Shown one piece after another: positions 5,314 through 5,366 of a stretch of 5,366 bases of DNA. Source of the DNA: Clostridia bacterium (GTDB lineage Bacteria > Bacillota > Clostridia > TANB77 > UBA1234); contig CAAFRB010000013.1 in assembly GCA_900765095.1 (NCBI GenBank), positions 1 to 5,366 on the forward strand, in the 5' to 3' direction. How positions within the stretch are numbered: position 1 is the first letter of the stretch; the number at the start of each line of letters is the position of its first letter. The position numbers and the translations under genes were made by a program. The notes beneath the pieces were generated by a model, which searched no databases, was not told where the DNA came from, and saw nothing but the letters and a program-made list of their open reading frames with translations.

Positions 5314-5364
5314 GACCCTCGAGAGTTTTCGACTGAAAGGAAGAAAATCTCTCGCATAGAATAA
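5299..5364 (+). repeat. dispersed repeat, copy 2 (3' part) upstream of mnmE
   Basis: This is the partner of the copy at 827-892, aligned gap-free. Its plus-strand frame belongs to a 25-codon ATG frame (5287-5364, stop TAA) beginning MKIEDFHSF, with no good ribosome binding site. On the minus strand the same bases are open through 5366 and beyond the window edge. The copy is strongly palindromic, whereas the first copy has lost the palindrome. The element may extend past the end of the window. Confidence 0.6.
5320..5354. repeat. 11-bp hairpin beside the previous one
   Basis: CGAGAG-TTTTC (5320-5330) pairs with GAAAA-CTCTCG (5343-5354, with T5348 bulged), with a 12-nt loop, 5331-5342. The loop and 3' arm contain the bases best conserved in the copy at 827-892 (TCGACTGAA). 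Two adjacent bulged stems suggest a structured RNA or a palindromic mobile repeat rather than a terminator. Confidence 0.65.
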
Positions 5365-5366
5365 AG

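Noticed and set aside
5234..5349. CRISPR-like array from repeated GAAAATC
   Set aside because: Only a 7-base word recurs three times with irregular spacing; it belongs to hairpin arms, with no constant repeat and unique spacers.

Overview
The window is strongly AT-rich (by eye, not computed). All confident genes lie on the minus strand. They have good Shine-Dalgarno sites, such as GGAGGTGA before mnmE, and a sigma-A type promoter. The order mnmE - mnmG - rsmG, two parS or parS-like sites, and a pilin remnant whose N-terminus reads KKGVSLIALVITIIVIIL once repaired all suggest a low-GC Firmicute, most likely a Clostridia-class (possibly gut) bacterium. The locus is probably near the chromosome origin, where Firmicutes usually carry this gene set. 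No species can be named from the sequence alone.

Layout from right to left, the direction of transcription. 5113-5366 is an intergenic stretch with a strong mnmE promoter (TTGAAT - 17 nt - TATAAT) and, further upstream, a compact element of hairpins and very short reading frames. 3763-5112 is mnmE. The 55-bp gap after it holds a 14-bp perfect palindrome matching the core of the ParB-binding site parS. 1845-3707 is mnmG. A 206-bp gap with no recognisable gene follows. 934-1638 is rsmG. Just past its stop is a second, imperfect parS-like site, then a diverged copy of the repeat seen upstream of mnmE, then AT-rich inverted repeats around a possible promoter. 139-734 is a broken type IV pilin-like gene with one frameshift and one in-frame TGA. 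1-138 holds a hairpin and another short cysteine-rich reading frame.

MnmE and MnmG form one enzyme complex that modifies the wobble uridine of certain tRNAs. RsmG methylates 16S rRNA at G527 (E. coli numbering). The three genes are therefore a translation-fidelity cluster, probably read at least partly from the mnmE promoter. The parA/parB/noc genes that often follow rsmG in Firmicutes are absent here, yet parS-like sites are present, so ParB is presumably encoded elsewhere.

No clear new multi-gene system is visible. The least explained material is the dispersed element: its 3' part is seen at 827-892 and 5299-5364, and a possible 5' part at about 37-75 and 5246-5284. The two isolated parts flank the broken pilin gene.
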